Assembly: GCF_049065735.1 (NCBI RefSeq)
Contig: NZ_JBAKHD010000002.1
Span: forward strand, 186,001 to 250,000
DNA length: 64,000 nt
Origin: Paramesorhizobium sp049065735
Lineage (GTDB): Bacteria; Pseudomonadota; Alphaproteobacteria; Rhizobiales; Rhizobiaceae
Direction of reading: 5' to 3'
The translations under genes were made by a program, and so were the position numbers. The notes under the pieces were generated by a model. That model was not told the DNA's origin and ran no database searches. It saw only the letters and a list, made by a program, of their open reading frames with translations. Below, piece by piece: positions 44,758 to 54,300 of this stretch. Within the stretch, counting starts at the first letter, position 1; each line of letters starts with the position of its first letter.

Positions 44758-45759
44758 ATGCCGACAAGAAAGAAGCCTTTGGTCGTCATCACGCGGAAGC
44801 TTCCCGATCCGGTCGAGACGCGCATGCGCGAGCTTTTCGACGCCAGGCTGAATATTGACGACCACCCCATGTCCAGAGACGAAATCATCGCCGCGATGAA
44901 GGAGGCCGACGTCCTCGTGCCGACCATCCGCGATGTCATCGATGCGTCCGTCATCGATGAGGCCGGGCCGAATCTAAAGCTCATCGCCAATTTCGGTAAT
45001 GGCGTCGATAATATCGACGTCGCCGCTGCGGCCAGACGCGGCATCATGGTGACCAACACGCCGAATGTGCTCAACGAGGATGCCGCCGACATGACCATGG
45101 CGCTGATCCTCGCTGCACCGCGCCGTCTGGTGGAAGGGGTGAACGTGCTCAGCGAAACCGGCAAATGGCCGGGCTGGTCGCCGACATGGATGCTGGGCCG
45201 CCGCATCTGGGGCAAACGCCTCGGCATTATTGGCATGGGCCGCATCGGTACGGCCGTGGCGCGGCGCGCCAAGGCGTTCGGCCTGTCGATCCATTATCAC
45301 AACCGGCACCGCGTCAGCCCGCGCGTCGAGGAGGAGCTGGAGGCCACCTATTGGGAGAGCCTCGACCAGATGCTGGCGCGCATGGACATCATCTCGGTCA
45401 ACTGCCCGTCGACGCCCGCGACCTTCCACCTGCTCTCGGCGCGGCGCATCGCGCTGATGCAGCCGACCGCCTATCTCGTCAACACCGCGCGCGGCCAGAT
45501 CATCGACGAGAACGCGTTGATCGAGCAGATCGAGCAGGGCAAGCTGGCGGGCGCCGGCCTCGACGTCTTCGAGCACGAGCCGACCATCGACCCCCGCCTC
45601 GCCCGCCTCGCGGCCGAGGGCAAGGTGGTGATCCTCCCCCATATGAGCTCCGCCACCATCGAGGGCCGCACTGACATGGGCGACCGGGTGATCATCAACA
45701 TCCGCGCTTTCGTGGACGGGCATAGGCCGCCGGACCGGGTGTTGCCAGAGAGGGGTTAG
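44758..45759 (+). CDS. D-2-hydroxyacid dehydrogenase (glyoxylate/hydroxypyruvate reductase-like)
   Basis: NAD(P)-dependent oxidoreductase of 333 residues. The Rossmann motif LGIIGMGRIGTAVARRA is in the middle, and the catalytic trio Arg (LVNTARGQIID), Glu (DVFEHEPTID) and His (LPHMSSAT) is complete. The closest functional class by eye is GyaR-type glyoxylate reductase, but the 2-oxo acid used cannot be settled from sequence. The start at 44758 has AGAGGTGG just upstream; the ATG-like frame from 44722 is rejected. It overlaps the convergent NlpC/P60 gene by 4 bases. Confidence 0.9.
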   Translation: MPTRKKPLVVITRKLPDPVETRMRELFDARLNIDDHPMSRDEIIAAMKEADVLVPTIRDVIDASVIDEAGPNLKLIANFGNGVDNIDVAAAARRGIMVTNTPNVLNEDAADMTMALILAAPRRLVEGVNVLSETGKWPGWSPTWMLGRRIWGKRLGIIGMGRIGTAVARRAKAFGLSIHYHNRHRVSPRVEEELEATYWESLDQMLARMDIISVNCPSTPATFHLLSARRIALMQPTAYLVNTARGQIIDENALIEQIEQGKLAGAGLDVFEHEPTIDPRLARLAAEGKVVILPHMSSATIEGRTDMGDRVIINIRAFVDGHRPPDRVLPERG

Positions 45760-46691
45760 GGCGGCTCATGTTTTGACGGCATCGCGAGGGCGACGTGGAG
45801 CGCTGCCGTTTCAGTTACTCCACTCCTATCCTGCCCCGGCCTTCTCACCACGGTCGGATATTCATAAAGATACGCGATCCGCTCTATCGCCTCGCGCAGC
45901 GGCTCATAGGTGACGGTCATGGTATGGCCGCTGGCGTGGATGAGCGTGCTTTTATCCGCCGCAATCGCCACATGACCTTTCCAGAAAACGAGATCGCCGC
46001 GCTTCAGATTGCCATAATCGGCGTCTGGCTCGATCACTGTCCCGATGGTCGGGGCCTGCATATCGCTGTCGCGTAGCACGTCCCTGCCCGCCATGCGCAT
46101 GGAGAGTTGCACCAGACCGGAGCAATCGATGCCGAAGCCGGATGTGCCCCCCCAGAGATAGGGCGTGTGAAGCAGGGTTTCAGCGACCGCGACATAATCC
46201 TCGGCATATTGACCGGCAGGCGAAAGGTGACGGGCGATGACCGCATCGCCGTTTTCAAGAAGAGAGTACCGCGTTCCGCGCGTCTCCGCCTCGCCCACGA
46301 TTGTCACGCCGGAGCCGAGCGACAGCGAGCTTGTGTGGGGAAAGCGCAAATCCGCCCCGGGATAGACGAAGGTGCGGGGCACGTTCACCACATGAGTCGG
46401 CTCGCCGCGTATTTCCTCAAGCGCGGAATTCATAACATAGCCGACATAGTCGTCGCGCACCGCCTGCACCCAACACCAGCCATCCGCCTCGTCGAAGACC
46501 ATGACGTCATCGCCGAGGAGAAGCTGGGTCTGCGGGCCGCTCTCGAGGCTTGGCCTGCCGCGTAAGTCCACCACTGGCACGGCCACGCGCATGGGCCGGC
46601 CCTCAGTGAAGCGCTCCGCCTCCACCCGGCCCTTCAGCCTTATATCGGCAAGGTCGGGGCGGTGGGCGTGGAGGCGACGGTCGAGACTCAT
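45756..46691 (-). CDS. NlpC/P60 family cell-wall hydrolase (C40 peptidase) with SH3 domains
   Basis: Peptidoglycan endopeptidase of 311 residues. Two SH3-like domains (about 34-95 and 100-155) precede the C40 domain. The catalytic residues are C190 in GTSGFGIDCSGL, H240 in WKGHVAI and H252 as third polar residue. There is no obvious signal peptide, a known feature of this alphaproteobacterial group, so location is uncertain. Its start overlaps the stop of the MarR gene (ATGA, 46688-46691), implying an operon pepB-marR-nlpC. Confidence 0.92.
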   Translation of the reverse strand: MSLDRRLHAHRPDLADIRLKGRVEAERFTEGRPMRVAVPVVDLRGRPSLESGPQTQLLLGDDVMVFDEADGWCWVQAVRDDYVGYVMNSALEEIRGEPTHVVNVPRTFVYPGADLRFPHTSSLSLGSGVTIVGEAETRGTRYSLLENGDAVIARHLSPAGQYAEDYVAVAETLLHTPYLWGGTSGFGIDCSGLVQLSMRMAGRDVLRDSDMQAPTIGTVIEPDADYGNLKRGDLVFWKGHVAIAADKSTLIHASGHTMTVTYEPLREAIERIAYLYEYPTVVRRPGQDRSGVTETAALHVALAMPSKHEPP

Positions 46692-47038
46692 AATGGCAAT
46701 TCCCTTGATTTGGCGATGACCAAATCGCCCAGCCGCTCAACATAGAGCGCGCCGCTTACGGTTCTCTTTATCAGCACATTGCGGCGATCTTTCTCATCGC
46801 GATGCCGCGAGACAAGGCCCAGCGCGCCCATCGTGTCGAGCGCGCGGGTGATGACGGGCTTGGTCACGCCGAGCTTCGCCGCAAGGCCCCGCACCGTATG
46901 GGGCGGCGGCTCCAGATAGATCGTCAGCAATATCGCCAGTTGCCGCCATGTGAGGTCGGGCATCTCGTCGCGCACTTCGGCGAGGGCCACGCTCTTCAAC
47001 AATGTCAGCGCCTGCAGCGGCTTCAGCTCGACGGGCAT
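46688..47038 (-). CDS. MarR-family transcriptional regulator
   Basis: Winged-helix regulator of 116 residues, shorter than the usual 140-150. The DNA-binding region is clear: LTWRQLAILLTIYLE, LAAKLGVTKPVITRALDTMGALGLVSRHRDEKDRRNVLI with the DxRxxR-type wing. The dimerisation helices at both ends are short. It is translationally coupled to the NlpC/P60 gene and follows the M17 aminopeptidase by 64 bases. It may regulate this small cell-wall turnover or peptide recycling cluster, which is inference only. Confidence 0.88.
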   Translation of the reverse strand: MPVELKPLQALTLLKSVALAEVRDEMPDLTWRQLAILLTIYLEPPPHTVRGLAAKLGVTKPVITRALDTMGALGLVSRHRDEKDRRNVLIKRTVSGALYVERLGDLVIAKSRELPL

Positions 47039-47102
47039 GGGAAACCATATCGTTTCGGCTCCGTATCATTCAACCGTCTTTCGCCGCTTCACGCAAGCTC
47101 TG

Positions 47103-48488
47103 TCATGCCGTGGGAAAGCGCTGCTTCAACAGATGGTAAAGAGCGCGTATCGCCTGCGCCTCGCCGCCGATGGGCGCGGCGGGCTTTTCCACGGGCGTCC
47201 AGCCGAAAATATCGAAATGGCTCCATGCGCGCGCCTTGTCGACGAAGCGCCTGAGGAAGAGCGCTGCCGTCACCGAGCCGGCGAAGCCATCGGTCGTTAC
47301 ATTGTTGATGTCGGCAACGCGGGAGGAAAGCTTCTTCTCATAGGGCGTCCAGAGCGGCATGCGCCAGACCGGATCGGCCACGGCATGGGCGGCTTCGGCG
47401 ACATCTCCGGCAAAACCGTCATCGTCGGTGTAGAAGGGCGGCAGGTCGGGGCCCAGTGCCACGCGCGCGGCGCCGGTCAGCGTCGCCATGTCGATGAGCA
47501 CCTCGGGCTCTTCCTCGTCGGCGAGCGCCAGCGCGTCGGCCAGAACCAGCCGGCCTTCGGCATCAGTGTTGCCGATTTCGACCGTAATCCCCTTGCGGCT
47601 TTTCAGGATGTCGCCGGGGCGGAAGGCGTTGCCGGCGATGGCGTTCTCCACCGCCGGGATTAGCACGCGCAGCCGGATGGGCAGTCCAGCGTCCATGATC
47701 ATGTGGGCAAGGCCCAAAACATTGGCTGCGCCGCCCATGTCCTTCTTCATCAGCAGCATGCCGCTCGCCGGCTTGATGTCGAGACCGCCGGTATCGAAGC
47801 AGACGCCCTTGCCGACGAGCGTGACCTTCGGGTGGTCCTTGTCGCCCCAGATAATGTCGATAAGCCTTGGTGCCTCAGCACCCGCGCGGCCGACGGCGTG
47901 GATCATCGGGAAATTACGGTCCAGAAGCGCCTCCCCTACCGTCACCGCGATTTCAGCGCCATGGGCGGCTGCGAGCTTGCGCGCGGCCTCCTCCAGCGCT
48001 TCCGGCCCCATATCGTTGGCGGGGGTGTTGATGAGATCGCGGGCGAGCGTGACGCCTGCGGCGACGCGCCTTGTCTCGGCTTCCTCGACGCCTTCGGGCA
48101 GAACGAGAACGACATTTTCCTTCTCCGGTTTGCTGCGATAACGGTCGAAGCTGTAGCCGCCCATGAGGAAGGCGAGCGCCAGGAGATCGCCGTCTTTCAC
48201 CGCGCCTTCGATATGCCATGTGCCTTCCGGAAGGCTCCGCGCGAGCTTGCCCGGAAGCAGGCGCGACTGGCCGTCTTTGCCGGGCTTTTCGGTGCCGAAC
48301 AGCGCGCAGGCAATGCCGCCGGTACCATCGGGTACGGTGAGAAGCTGCCCCGCCTGCCCGGTAAAGCCGTTGGCGCGCGCCCATGCGAGGGCATGTTCCG
48401 GCAAGGGCAGCCGGTCGAAACCGTCTTTCGTGACCAGCCAGACCGGGCGGCTTTCGGCAGTTTTCTGGGCGGAGATGTCAACGGGCAT
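47103..48488 (-). CDS. Leucyl aminopeptidase family protein (M17)
   Basis: Manganese/zinc-dependent cytosolic aminopeptidase of 461 residues. The C-terminal catalytic domain shows LVGKGVCFDTGGLDIKP, MKKDMGGAANVLGLA, the family signature NTDAEGRLVLADAL and the metal-binding aspartates and glutamates. The N-terminal domain is divergent, as usual. The start at 48488 (MPVDISAQK) follows AAGGTCGC; an upstream extension is rejected. In M17 nomenclature it is closer to PepB than to PepA, but I leave the symbol open. It heads the unit with marR and nlpC. Confidence 0.92.
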   Translation of the reverse strand: MPVDISAQKTAESRPVWLVTKDGFDRLPLPEHALAWARANGFTGQAGQLLTVPDGTGGIACALFGTEKPGKDGQSRLLPGKLARSLPEGTWHIEGAVKDGDLLALAFLMGGYSFDRYRSKPEKENVVLVLPEGVEEAETRRVAAGVTLARDLINTPANDMGPEALEEAARKLAAAHGAEIAVTVGEALLDRNFPMIHAVGRAGAEAPRLIDIIWGDKDHPKVTLVGKGVCFDTGGLDIKPASGMLLMKKDMGGAANVLGLAHMIMDAGLPIRLRVLIPAVENAIAGNAFRPGDILKSRKGITVEIGNTDAEGRLVLADALALADEEEPEVLIDMATLTGAARVALGPDLPPFYTDDDGFAGDVAEAAHAVADPVWRMPLWTPYEKKLSSRVADINNVTTDGFAGSVTAALFLRRFVDKARAWSHFDIFGWTPVEKPAAPIGGEAQAIRALYHLLKQRFPTA

Positions 48489-48554
48489 GGAAGCGACCTT
48501 TATTCCTGATGAAGTCCAGAACGGCATACACCCAAGCACGCCGTTTCTTAATCA

Positions 48555-48572
48555 TCTGTTAGGGTTAACAGA
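48555..48572. promoter_or_regulatory. Palindrome TCTGTTA-GGGT-TAACAGA upstream of tadD
   Basis: Perfect 7-base arms with a 4-base spacer, located 19 bases before the tadD start and between two divergent genes. It is a likely operator; the regulator is not identifiable. Confidence 0.45.
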
Positions 48573-48590
48573 ATATTTCTCGTTGAGGGA

Positions 48591-49454
48591 ATGATGTGGG
48601 CGGTTTGCGGCAAAAAGCCGGAACCGGTTTCGGAGCGGCGGGAAATGGGCATCAGGGCGACCGGCGCGGCCAGGCGGGGCCGTTTTGTTTTTTCGGCAAT
48701 GGCAATGTTACTTGCGGCGGGCGCTGCCGGCTGCACCACCACGGACCGGACTACGACCGGCTCGATCTCCCGCTCGGCGGCGCGTCCTGTCGAGCAGATG
48801 AACAGCGCCGAACTGGCTGCAGCCGTGCGCGGCTATGGCTTGCAATATCAGAAGGACCCCAAGAACAAGCCCGTCGCGCTCGCCTATGCCAATGTGCTTG
48901 CCATGACGGGCCGCAACGACCAGGCGCTGGCGGTGATGCGCGCGCTGGCGATTGCCTATCCGCAGGACCGGCAGGTGCTGGCCGCCTATGGCAAATCGCT
49001 GGCAAGCGCGGGCGAACTGGAAGCGGCGCTCGATGCGGTGCGGCGGGCGCAGACGCCCGCCTATCCCGACTGGAGGCTTCTCTCCGCCGAAGGGGCGATC
49101 CTCGACCAGATGGGCCAGTCCGAAGCCGCGCGCGCGCTCTACCGCCGCGCGCTCGAAATCCAGCCGAACGAGGCGTCGATCCTCTCGAATTTCGGCATGT
49201 CCCACATGCTGAGCGGCGATTTGAAGAGCGCCGAAACCTACATGCGCAACGCCGCCATGGCGCCCGGCGCCGATAGCCGCGTCAGGCAGAACCTGGCGCT
49301 GGTGGTGGGCCTGCAAGGCCGCTTCCAGGAAGCCGAGGCCATCGCCCGCCGCGAGCTTTCCCCGCAGCAGGCCGAAGCCAACATTCAATATTTACGCGCC
49401 ATGCTGGCCCAGCAGAATTCGTGGAATATGCTGAAGGACAAGCCGAAAAAATAG
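48591..49454 (+). CDS. tadD: Tetratricopeptide lipoprotein TadD
   Basis: Outer-membrane-associated pilotin-like component of the Tad pilus machine, thought to help secretin assembly. The product (about 287 residues) has a lipobox LAAGAAGC (C48) and TPR repeats from about residue 85 to 260, for example ALAYANVLAMTGRNDQAL, AEGAILDQMGQSEAARALYRRALEIQPNEASIL and NFGMSHMLSGDLKSAETYMRNA. The long N-region before the lipobox suggests the real start may be the ATG at 48645. It is convergent with tadC, three bases apart, so it is transcribed separately from the main tad operon. Confidence 0.9.
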   Translation: MMWAVCGKKPEPVSERREMGIRATGAARRGRFVFSAMAMLLAAGAAGCTTTDRTTTGSISRSAARPVEQMNSAELAAAVRGYGLQYQKDPKNKPVALAYANVLAMTGRNDQALAVMRALAIAYPQDRQVLAAYGKSLASAGELEAALDAVRRAQTPAYPDWRLLSAEGAILDQMGQSEAARALYRRALEIQPNEASILSNFGMSHMLSGDLKSAETYMRNAAMAPGADSRVRQNLALVVGLQGRFQEAEAIARRELSPQQAEANIQYLRAMLAQQNSWNMLKDKPKK

Positions 49455-49457
49455 GGC

Positions 49458-50450
49458 TTACCTGCCGAACAGCCCGCCCTGTGCGCTGATCTGGATAAAG
49501 GCGGGGCCGAGGATGACCATGAAGAGCACCGGCAGGAAGAATATCACCATCGGTACGGTGAGCTTGGGCGGAAGCGCGGCGGCCTTCTTTTCCGCCTCGG
49601 TCAGCCGCATGTCGCGGCTTTCCTGAGAGAGGGTGCGCAGCGCCTGCGCGACGGGCGTACCGTAGCGTTCGGCCTGGATCAGGGCCTGCATAACCGACTT
49701 CACCGGCTCCAGCCCCGTGCGGTTGGCGAGGTTTTCATAGGCCTGCCGGCGCTCGGGCAGGAAGGAGAGCTCGGCATTGGTCAGCACGAATTCCTCCGCC
49801 AATTCCACCGACTGGATGCCGATTTCCTCCGCCACCTTGCGGAAGGCGGATTCCGTGGACATGCCCGATTCCACGCAGATCAGCATCAGATCGAGCGCGT
49901 CGGGCCAGGCGCGCTGGATCGATTGCTTGCGCTTGCTGGCCCGGTTCGAAACATAGAGATTGGGCGCGTAGAACCCGGCATAGGCGCCGAGAATGCAGAC
50001 GATGAGGCGCAGGAAAAAGGGCTGGTCCGCCAGGAGGCCGAGCCCGAAAATGTAGAACGCCGTCAGCAGAAAACCGGCGAAGGGCAGGACGAAACGCAGG
50101 AACAGAAAGACGTTGAGCGGGTTCTGGCCGCGGAAGCCGGCATTGTGCAGGGCGGCGATGGTTTTCTCATCGGCGAGGGCGCGCTTCAGGTCGAGCTTCT
50201 CGACGAAATCGCGGATGCCCTGCTTCTGGGTGCGGCGCAGGCCGCGCCGCTTCTCGCCCTCGGCAACCATCCGGGCGCGCTCGCGGATACGGATCGCATC
50301 GCGCTCCAATGCCACCGTTTTCATGCGGGATCGCAGTTGATTCTGGCTAAGGAGTGGCAACAACACGGATAAAAGTGTCGCAAAGACGGCAACACTTACA
50401 AATGCTGCAACGAGAAATTGCGGGTCGGCGAAGCGGGTAAGCAGTGTCAT
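49458..50450 (-). CDS. tadC: Tad pilus inner-membrane platform protein TadC
   Basis: A 330-residue type II secretion F-domain protein with membrane helices at both the N- and C-terminal regions. The T2SSF domain (AWPDALDLMLICVESGMSTESAFRKVA) is conserved. It forms the inner-membrane platform together with TadB and is driven by the TadA ATPase. It is the last gene of the minus-strand operon, and the spacing of 11 bases from tadB supports cotranscription. Confidence 0.95.
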   Translation of the reverse strand: MTLLTRFADPQFLVAAFVSVAVFATLLSVLLPLLSQNQLRSRMKTVALERDAIRIRERARMVAEGEKRRGLRRTQKQGIRDFVEKLDLKRALADEKTIAALHNAGFRGQNPLNVFLFLRFVLPFAGFLLTAFYIFGLGLLADQPFFLRLIVCILGAYAGFYAPNLYVSNRASKRKQSIQRAWPDALDLMLICVESGMSTESAFRKVAEEIGIQSVELAEEFVLTNAELSFLPERRQAYENLANRTGLEPVKSVMQALIQAERYGTPVAQALRTLSQESRDMRLTEAEKKAAALPPKLTVPMVIFFLPVLFMVILGPAFIQISAQGGLFGR

Positions 50451-50461
50451 GAGCCGATCCC

Positions 50462-51466
50462 CTACATGTCGAAATTGATCATTTTGCGCATGATCAATAT
50501 GCCCGCCAGCATCAGCACCCCGGAGATGGCGAGCAGCATGTGTCCTGTCCCATCGGTGAAAAGCAGCATGATATATTGCGGGCTCGTGAGATAGATGAGG
50601 ACCGTGACGATGAAGGGCAGCGCGCCGATGATCGCGGCGGAGGCCTTCGCCTCCATCGACAGCGCGCTCACCTTGGCCTTCATCTTCTTGCGGTCGCGCA
50701 GCACGCGCGAGAGATTGCCCAACGCTTCGGAAAGATTGCCGCCGGCCTGCGACTGGATCTGGATGACGATGGCGAAGAAATTGGCTTCCGGGCAGGGCAT
50801 GGAATCCGGCATCTTGCCCACCGCGTCGGGAATCGAAAGGCCCATCTGCTGCGCTTCGACGACACGGCGAAACTCGGCCCGTACCGGCTCGCGCGCTTCG
50901 CTGGCGATCAGCCGCAAGCCGTCATTGAGCGGCAGGCCGGAGCGCACGGAGCGGACGATGACATCGAGTGCGTTCGGAAACTCCTCCAGAAACGCCTTGA
51001 TGCGGCGGCTGCGCCGGTGGCCGACGAACCATCGCGGCAGACCGACGCCACCGGCCAGAAGCACGCCGGGCGCAAGCCACAGCGGCACGCCGAGAAGGAG
51101 AGCGGCGAGCGTGATGACCAGCCCTGCGACAGCCGAAAAAAGATAGAAGCGCTGGACGCTCATGCTCAGCCCGGCCTGAGCCAGAAAAATGCGCAAGGGC
51201 GGCGATTTCTGGTTTTTCTCGCGCAGCTTCTGCCGGTCTTCCAGATCCTTCAGATTGTCCTGCAGCGATTTTCGCCGCTTCTGGATTTCGGCTGCGCGGT
51301 CGCGCGCGGCCTTCCTGCTTGTCGCTGTCGTTGCCGATTGCTTGACGCTGCTGAGCCTGCGTTCCTGGGCCTTGCCCTCGGCGATCCTGTCATAAAGCAG
51401 CCCATAGGCGAGCGCTGCCGCGGCGACAGCGGCAAGCAGCGCGAAGAGAAGTGTCGAACCGAACAT
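50462..51466 (-). CDS. tadB: Tad pilus inner-membrane platform protein TadB
   Basis: A 334-residue T2SSF-domain protein paralogous to TadC. An N-terminal helix, a basic cytoplasmic region (about 30-80) and the F domain with EFPNALDVIVRSVRSGLPLNDGLRLIA and QSQAGGNLSEALGNLSRVLRDRKKM are visible, with C-terminal membrane helices. It follows tadA by 20 bases and precedes tadC by 11. Confidence 0.95.
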   Translation of the reverse strand: MFGSTLLFALLAAVAAAALAYGLLYDRIAEGKAQERRLSSVKQSATTATSRKAARDRAAEIQKRRKSLQDNLKDLEDRQKLREKNQKSPPLRIFLAQAGLSMSVQRFYLFSAVAGLVITLAALLLGVPLWLAPGVLLAGGVGLPRWFVGHRRSRRIKAFLEEFPNALDVIVRSVRSGLPLNDGLRLIASEAREPVRAEFRRVVEAQQMGLSIPDAVGKMPDSMPCPEANFFAIVIQIQSQAGGNLSEALGNLSRVLRDRKKMKAKVSALSMEAKASAAIIGALPFIVTVLIYLTSPQYIMLLFTDGTGHMLLAISGVLMLAGILIMRKMINFDM

Positions 51467-51486
51467 CCGTCAGCGCCCCTTCCCGC

Positions 51487-52962
51487 TCATGGCTGGCCGC
51501 GTTTTTCCATGGCGTCGAGGGCAGCGGCGAGGCGCTGCTCCTCGCCATAATAGCGGGCGCGCTCCCACAAAGCCGGGCGCCCGATACCGGTGGAGACATG
51601 CTCGCCGATGATGCGGCCTTGCGCGTCCTCGCCCTTGATGTCGTAGGTGAGCAGATCCTGCGTGATGATGACATCGCCCTCCATGCCCACCACTTCAGTG
51701 ATGTGGGTGATGCGGCGCGAGCCGTCGCGCAGGCGCGCGGCCTGGATAATGACATCCACCGAGCCGACGATGATCTCGCGCACGGTCTTTGCCGGCAGCG
51801 TGAAGCCGCCCATGGCAATCATCGCCTCGATGCGGTTTAAGCACTCGCGCGGGCTGTTGGAGTGAATGGTGCCCATGGAGCCGTCATGGCCGGTGTTCAT
51901 CGCCTGCAGGAGGTCGAACACTTCCGGCCCGCGCACTTCGCCGACGATGATGCGCTCGGGGCGCATGCGCAGGCAGTTCTTGACCAAATCGCGCATGGTG
52001 ACCTCGCCCTCCCCTTCCAGATTGGGCGGGCGGGTCTCCAGCCGCACCACATGCGGCTGCTGCAATTGCAGTTCCGCCGAATCCTCGCAGGTGATGATGC
52101 GCTCGTCGGCATCGATATAGCGGGTGAGGCAGTTGAGCAGCGTCGTCTTGCCCGAGCCGGTGCCGCCGGAGATGATGACATTGCAGCGCACGCGGCCGAT
52201 GATCTGCAGAATTTCCGCGCCATGCGGCGAGATCGCGCCGAAACGCACAAGCTGGTCGAGGGTCAGCTTATCCTTCTTGAACTTGCGGATGGTCAGCACC
52301 GCGCCGTCGATGGCGAGCGGCGGGGCGATGACATTGACGCGCGAGCCGTCCGGCAGGCGCGCGTCGCAGATCGGGCTCGATTCATCGACACGGCGGCCCA
52401 CCTGGCTGACGATGCGCTGGCAGATGTTAAGAAGCTGCTGGTTATCGCGAAAGCGGATGCCGGTTTCCTGCACCTTGCCGTCGACTTCGATATAGGTCTT
52501 GCGCGGACCGTTGACCATGATGTCCGCAATGTCGTCCCGCGCCAGCAGCGGCTCCAGCGGGCCATAGCCCAGCACATCGTTGCAGATGTCGTCGAGCAGT
52601 TCCTCCTGCTCGGAAATCGACATGGCCAGATTCTTGATGGCGATGATGTCGTTGACGATGTCGCGGATTTCCTCCCGCGCCGCGTCGGGCTCCATGCGGG
52701 AGAGCTGCGACAGGTCGATGGTGTCGATCAGCGCGGAGAAGACCTGGCTTTTCGTGGTGTAATAGCCCTCGTCCTTCTCCCTGACAGGGACGACGGGAGC
52801 AGGCGCGCGCACCTGATGAGGCGGCTGGGAAAGGCTGCCCGGCTCGATCACCGCCGCCTGTGCGGGGCTGAGCGCTGGCGATACGGCCATCGCAGGGGCA
52901 AGCGCGGGACGGGGCGCCTGTCCCGTTTGCCTTACACCGTCATTGCCTCTTCTGCCAAACAT
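51487..52962 (-). CDS. tadA: Tad pilus assembly ATPase TadA/CpaF
   Basis: Secretion ATPase (VirB11/GspE superfamily) that powers Flp pilus extension, 491 residues. Walker A is GGTGSGKTT (266-274), Walker B is in RPERIIVGEVRGPEVFD, and His/Asp boxes follow (NTGHDGSMGTIHSNSP). The Pro/Ala-rich N-terminal 65 residues are disordered-looking, as in CpaF. It lies between cpaE and tadB in the conserved order. Confidence 0.96.
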   Translation of the reverse strand: MFGRRGNDGVRQTGQAPRPALAPAMAVSPALSPAQAAVIEPGSLSQPPHQVRAPAPVVPVREKDEGYYTTKSQVFSALIDTIDLSQLSRMEPDAAREEIRDIVNDIIAIKNLAMSISEQEELLDDICNDVLGYGPLEPLLARDDIADIMVNGPRKTYIEVDGKVQETGIRFRDNQQLLNICQRIVSQVGRRVDESSPICDARLPDGSRVNVIAPPLAIDGAVLTIRKFKKDKLTLDQLVRFGAISPHGAEILQIIGRVRCNVIISGGTGSGKTTLLNCLTRYIDADERIITCEDSAELQLQQPHVVRLETRPPNLEGEGEVTMRDLVKNCLRMRPERIIVGEVRGPEVFDLLQAMNTGHDGSMGTIHSNSPRECLNRIEAMIAMGGFTLPAKTVREIIVGSVDVIIQAARLRDGSRRITHITEVVGMEGDVIITQDLLTYDIKGEDAQGRIIGEHVSTGIGRPALWERARYYGEEQRLAAALDAMEKRGQP

Positions 52963-53007
52963 ATGCTTCCCACCCGAATCTTTGTTTTAGCCGCGCGAAA
53001 ACGTGCC

Positions 53008-54300
53008 CTACTTCCCGCGTGACAGGCGCTCGAGAAGGCTCGTCAGGCCGCTCTTCTTTTTGGCTCGCACCTCGACCCGGCCGGTCAGGATATGCGCGAT
53101 GTCGCCGATCACGCCCGTAATGGCGTGGGAAGAGTCTGTCTCGCCCAGCATTCGGCCATTGTTGGCGGCATTGCCGAAGAGCTGCGGCTCGAAACCGATC
53201 AGTCCTATCGGCTCGACGCCCAGGGGCTCGGCAAAATCGGCGGGCGATATTTCCGGGCGCTTCGGCACGCCGATCTGGTTCAGAATCAGGCGCGGCGGCG
53301 TATCGTTGGGTCGCAGGGCTTTCAGCGTGTCGATCAGATTCTTGGCGTTGCGCAAATTGGCGAGGTCGGGCGCGGCGACGATCACCACCTCGTCGGCGCG
53401 GGCGAGCGTGGTGCGCGTCCAGCCGTTCCAGCCATGCGGCACGTCGAGAACGACATGGGGCGCGGTGCGCTGGGCGACGTCGATCAGATTGGTGAAGGCA
53501 TCCTCGCCGAAGTCGAACGGACGGTCGAGCATGGAGGGCGCGGCGAGCAGCGACAAATGGTCGGCGCATTGCGCCAGCAGGCGGTCGAGATAGACCTCGT
53601 CGATCCGCTCGGGGGCGAACACCGCATCGGCAATGCCCTGTGCCGGGTCCTGATCGAAATTGATGTTGGCGGTGCCGTAGGGAAGGTCCATGTCGGCGAT
53701 GACCACATCGCTTCCGAACCGGCTCGAAATCGTCCAGGCGACGTTATGGGCGATGGTGGAAGAGCCGACGCCCCCCTTGGCGCCGATGAAGGCGAGCGAG
53801 CGGCCCAGCGGCTCCGCCTCCGGCGCAACGAAGATGGAAGAGATGATGGCGAGGATGTCGGCGAGCGAAACAGGCGCCACGACATATTCGGAAATGCCGC
53901 GCCGGATCAGCTCGCGATAGAGCCAGACATCATTGGAATGGCCGATGACCATCACCTTGGATGTGGGATCGCAGACTTCGGCAAGCCGCATCAGCTGGTC
54001 GAGCAGCGCGCGCGGCTCGGCCGTCGATTCGACGATCAGCAGATTGGGCGTCGGCGCGCTTTGATAGAACTCGATCGCGGTGGCGATGCCGCCCATATGC
54101 ACCTTGAGATGGGCCTTCGCCATGCGGCGATCCTCGCCCGCCCGCTCGATGGGCTTGGCGACGCCATCGGTCTCGCAAAAGGCCTGGATCGAAATGCGCG
54201 GTATCGGCCGCAGCGATTGCAGGAGCGCGATGTTCTCCTGCCGGAGATAGAAATCCGGATTTTCATCCGTCTCTTCGGTTTCATAGGCCAGATTGTGCAT
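53008..54300 (-). CDS. cpaE: Pilus assembly protein CpaE/TadZ (MinD-like ATPase)
   Basis: Polar localisation factor of the Tad system, 430 residues. The N-terminal receiver-like domain lacks a canonical phosphorylation site (about 65-160). The C-terminal ParA/MinD ATPase has a deviant Walker A, GAKGGVGSS at 173-181, and DMDLPYG. The ATG at 54300 overlaps the cpaD stop by one base (TGATG) and is preferred to the in-frame start at 54330. TadZ proteins position the machine at the pole, consistent with a polarly growing alphaproteobacterium. Confidence 0.94.
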   Translation of the reverse strand: MHNLAYETEETDENPDFYLRQENIALLQSLRPIPRISIQAFCETDGVAKPIERAGEDRRMAKAHLKVHMGGIATAIEFYQSAPTPNLLIVESTAEPRALLDQLMRLAEVCDPTSKVMVIGHSNDVWLYRELIRRGISEYVVAPVSLADILAIISSIFVAPEAEPLGRSLAFIGAKGGVGSSTIAHNVAWTISSRFGSDVVIADMDLPYGTANINFDQDPAQGIADAVFAPERIDEVYLDRLLAQCADHLSLLAAPSMLDRPFDFGEDAFTNLIDVAQRTAPHVVLDVPHGWNGWTRTTLARADEVVIVAAPDLANLRNAKNLIDTLKALRPNDTPPRLILNQIGVPKRPEISPADFAEPLGVEPIGLIGFEPQLFGNAANNGRMLGETDSSHAITGVIGDIAHILTGRVEVRAKKKSGLTSLLERLSRGK